A program made the translations under genes and the position numbers. From Globobulimina sp. (taxonomy: Eukaryota > Foraminifera > Rotaliida), in assembly GCA_003354225.1 (NCBI GenBank), contig PIVH01000170.1, positions 1 through 7,292 on the forward strand: 7,292 nucleotides of DNA, in the 5' to 3' direction. Shown here in pieces: positions 7,097 through 7,292 of this stretch; the stretch's first letter is position 1; each line of letters opens with the position of its first letter. The notes below the pieces were generated by a model. That model searched no databases. It saw only the letters and a list, made by a program, of their open reading frames with translations, and had not been told where the DNA came from.

Positions 7097-7292
7097 ATGA
7101 CTTATTTACCAAGGGTTCACAACACAACAATCAAACTTGTACATCAATACTAAAAACACTTTTGAATATTGAATTATTTAACACAAATTACGAAAACACA
7201 AATTTTGTGATTTTTAAAACAAACCAACAGAAATTTCTCAACACTCAGGGCAGTCGGGTAGGCGATCGTTTCTAGAAACACTTTTCTATAAT
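7097..7292 (+). other. Non-coding 3' region, possibly the element terminus
   Basis: No gene is visible. It is AT-rich, with a small inverted repeat CACAAA-t-TTTGTG at 7197-7209 and a less AT-rich patch at 7244-7268 (CAGGGCAGTCGGGTAGGCGATCG). The last 25 bases include the palindrome GTTTCTAGAAAC. It may contain part of a terminal repeat whose other copy is not in the window. Confidence 0.4.
7268..7279. repeat. Perfect 12-bp palindrome near the right edge
   Basis: GTTTCTAGAAAC equals its own reverse complement and follows another palindrome, CGATCG, at 7263-7268, sharing one base. It lies in the only GC-rich patch of the 3' region. It could mark an element end or a recombinase site, but 12 bp could also be chance. 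Confidence 0.5.

Larger units (their letters stand above)
1..7292 (+). mobile_element. DIRS-like (tyrosine-recombinase) retrotransposon, boundaries not resolved
   Basis: Seen: in order on the plus strand there is a gag-like coding region with a terminal zinc knuckle, a reverse transcriptase joined to an RNase H, and a tyrosine recombinase. Family knowledge: this combination, without a DDE integrase or aspartic protease, defines the DIRS order (DIRS, Ngaro, PAT groups), which inserts through a circular DNA intermediate and the YR. The RT N-terminal region and the RNase H resemble the DIRS type. I found no inverted repeat joining the two window edges and no convincing split direct repeats, so DIRS proper versus Ngaro/PAT is undecided and the coordinates simply span the window. 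All coding modules are open, suggesting a recent copy. Confidence 0.85.

Noticed and set aside
397-7204. 12-mer AAAACACAAATT shared by the leader (397-408) and the 3' region (7193-7204) as split direct repeats
   Set aside because: It is short, low-complexity and AT-rich, and a partial copy also occurs at 7181-7189. Not enough for terminal repeats.
1-7292. Prokaryotic features, CRISPR array, tRNA or rRNA
   Set aside because: I saw no regularly spaced repeats, tRNA cloverleaf or rRNA sequence. The domain set and splice signals are eukaryotic.

Overview
The window looks like one copy of a eukaryotic, AT-rich, tyrosine-recombinase retrotransposon of the DIRS/Ngaro/PAT class. Three plus-strand modules support this: a gag-like protein ending in a short zinc knuckle, a reverse transcriptase with a complete DIRS-type RNase H, and a tyrosine recombinase (YR) in place of a DDE integrase. 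There is no protease, DDE integrase or adenine methyltransferase. Spliceosomal signals (GT donor, pyrimidine-rich AG acceptors, AATAAA) show the host is a eukaryote. Base composition and element type would fit an early-diverging fungus (Mucoromycota-like) or a protist, but I cannot name the host.

Layout: 1-447 is a leader with two TATA-like boxes 30 bp apart and a possible 5'UTR acceptor. 448-1969 is a long first exon (507 codons) with an acidic low-complexity stretch and an SV40-like nuclear localisation signal. 1970-2487 is an intron of 518 nt. 2488-3530 is gag exon 2. 3531-3981 is non-coding and holds a cluster of palindromes and direct repeats, a possible poly(A) signal and a strong acceptor. 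3982-5717 is RT-RNase H. 5718-5826 is a short spacer ending in another strong acceptor. 5827-7091 is the YR, with AATAAA overlapping its stop codon. 7092-7292 is non-coding.

The most interesting signal is how the modules join. Exon 1 ends at a good donor (ACAAG|GTACGT) after the first base of a codon, and its frame stops two codons into the intron. Gag exon 2, RT-RNase H and YR are each preceded by a pyrimidine-rich AG acceptor, and all three acceptors are in the matching phase, giving GAT, GAT and GAG at the junction. RT-RNase H and YR have no in-frame ATG until well inside their conserved domains, so neither can be made whole without an upstream exon. The simplest reading is one shared 5' exon alternatively spliced to three 3' modules, giving proteins of about 854 (Gag), 1085 (RT-RH) and 928 (YR) residues that share a nuclear-targeting N-terminus. 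This is inferred from sequence only and needs transcript evidence.

All modules are open and their catalytic residues are mostly present, so the copy looks young or active. No terminal inverted or split direct repeats were recognised, so the true ends of the element may lie outside the window or were missed by eye.
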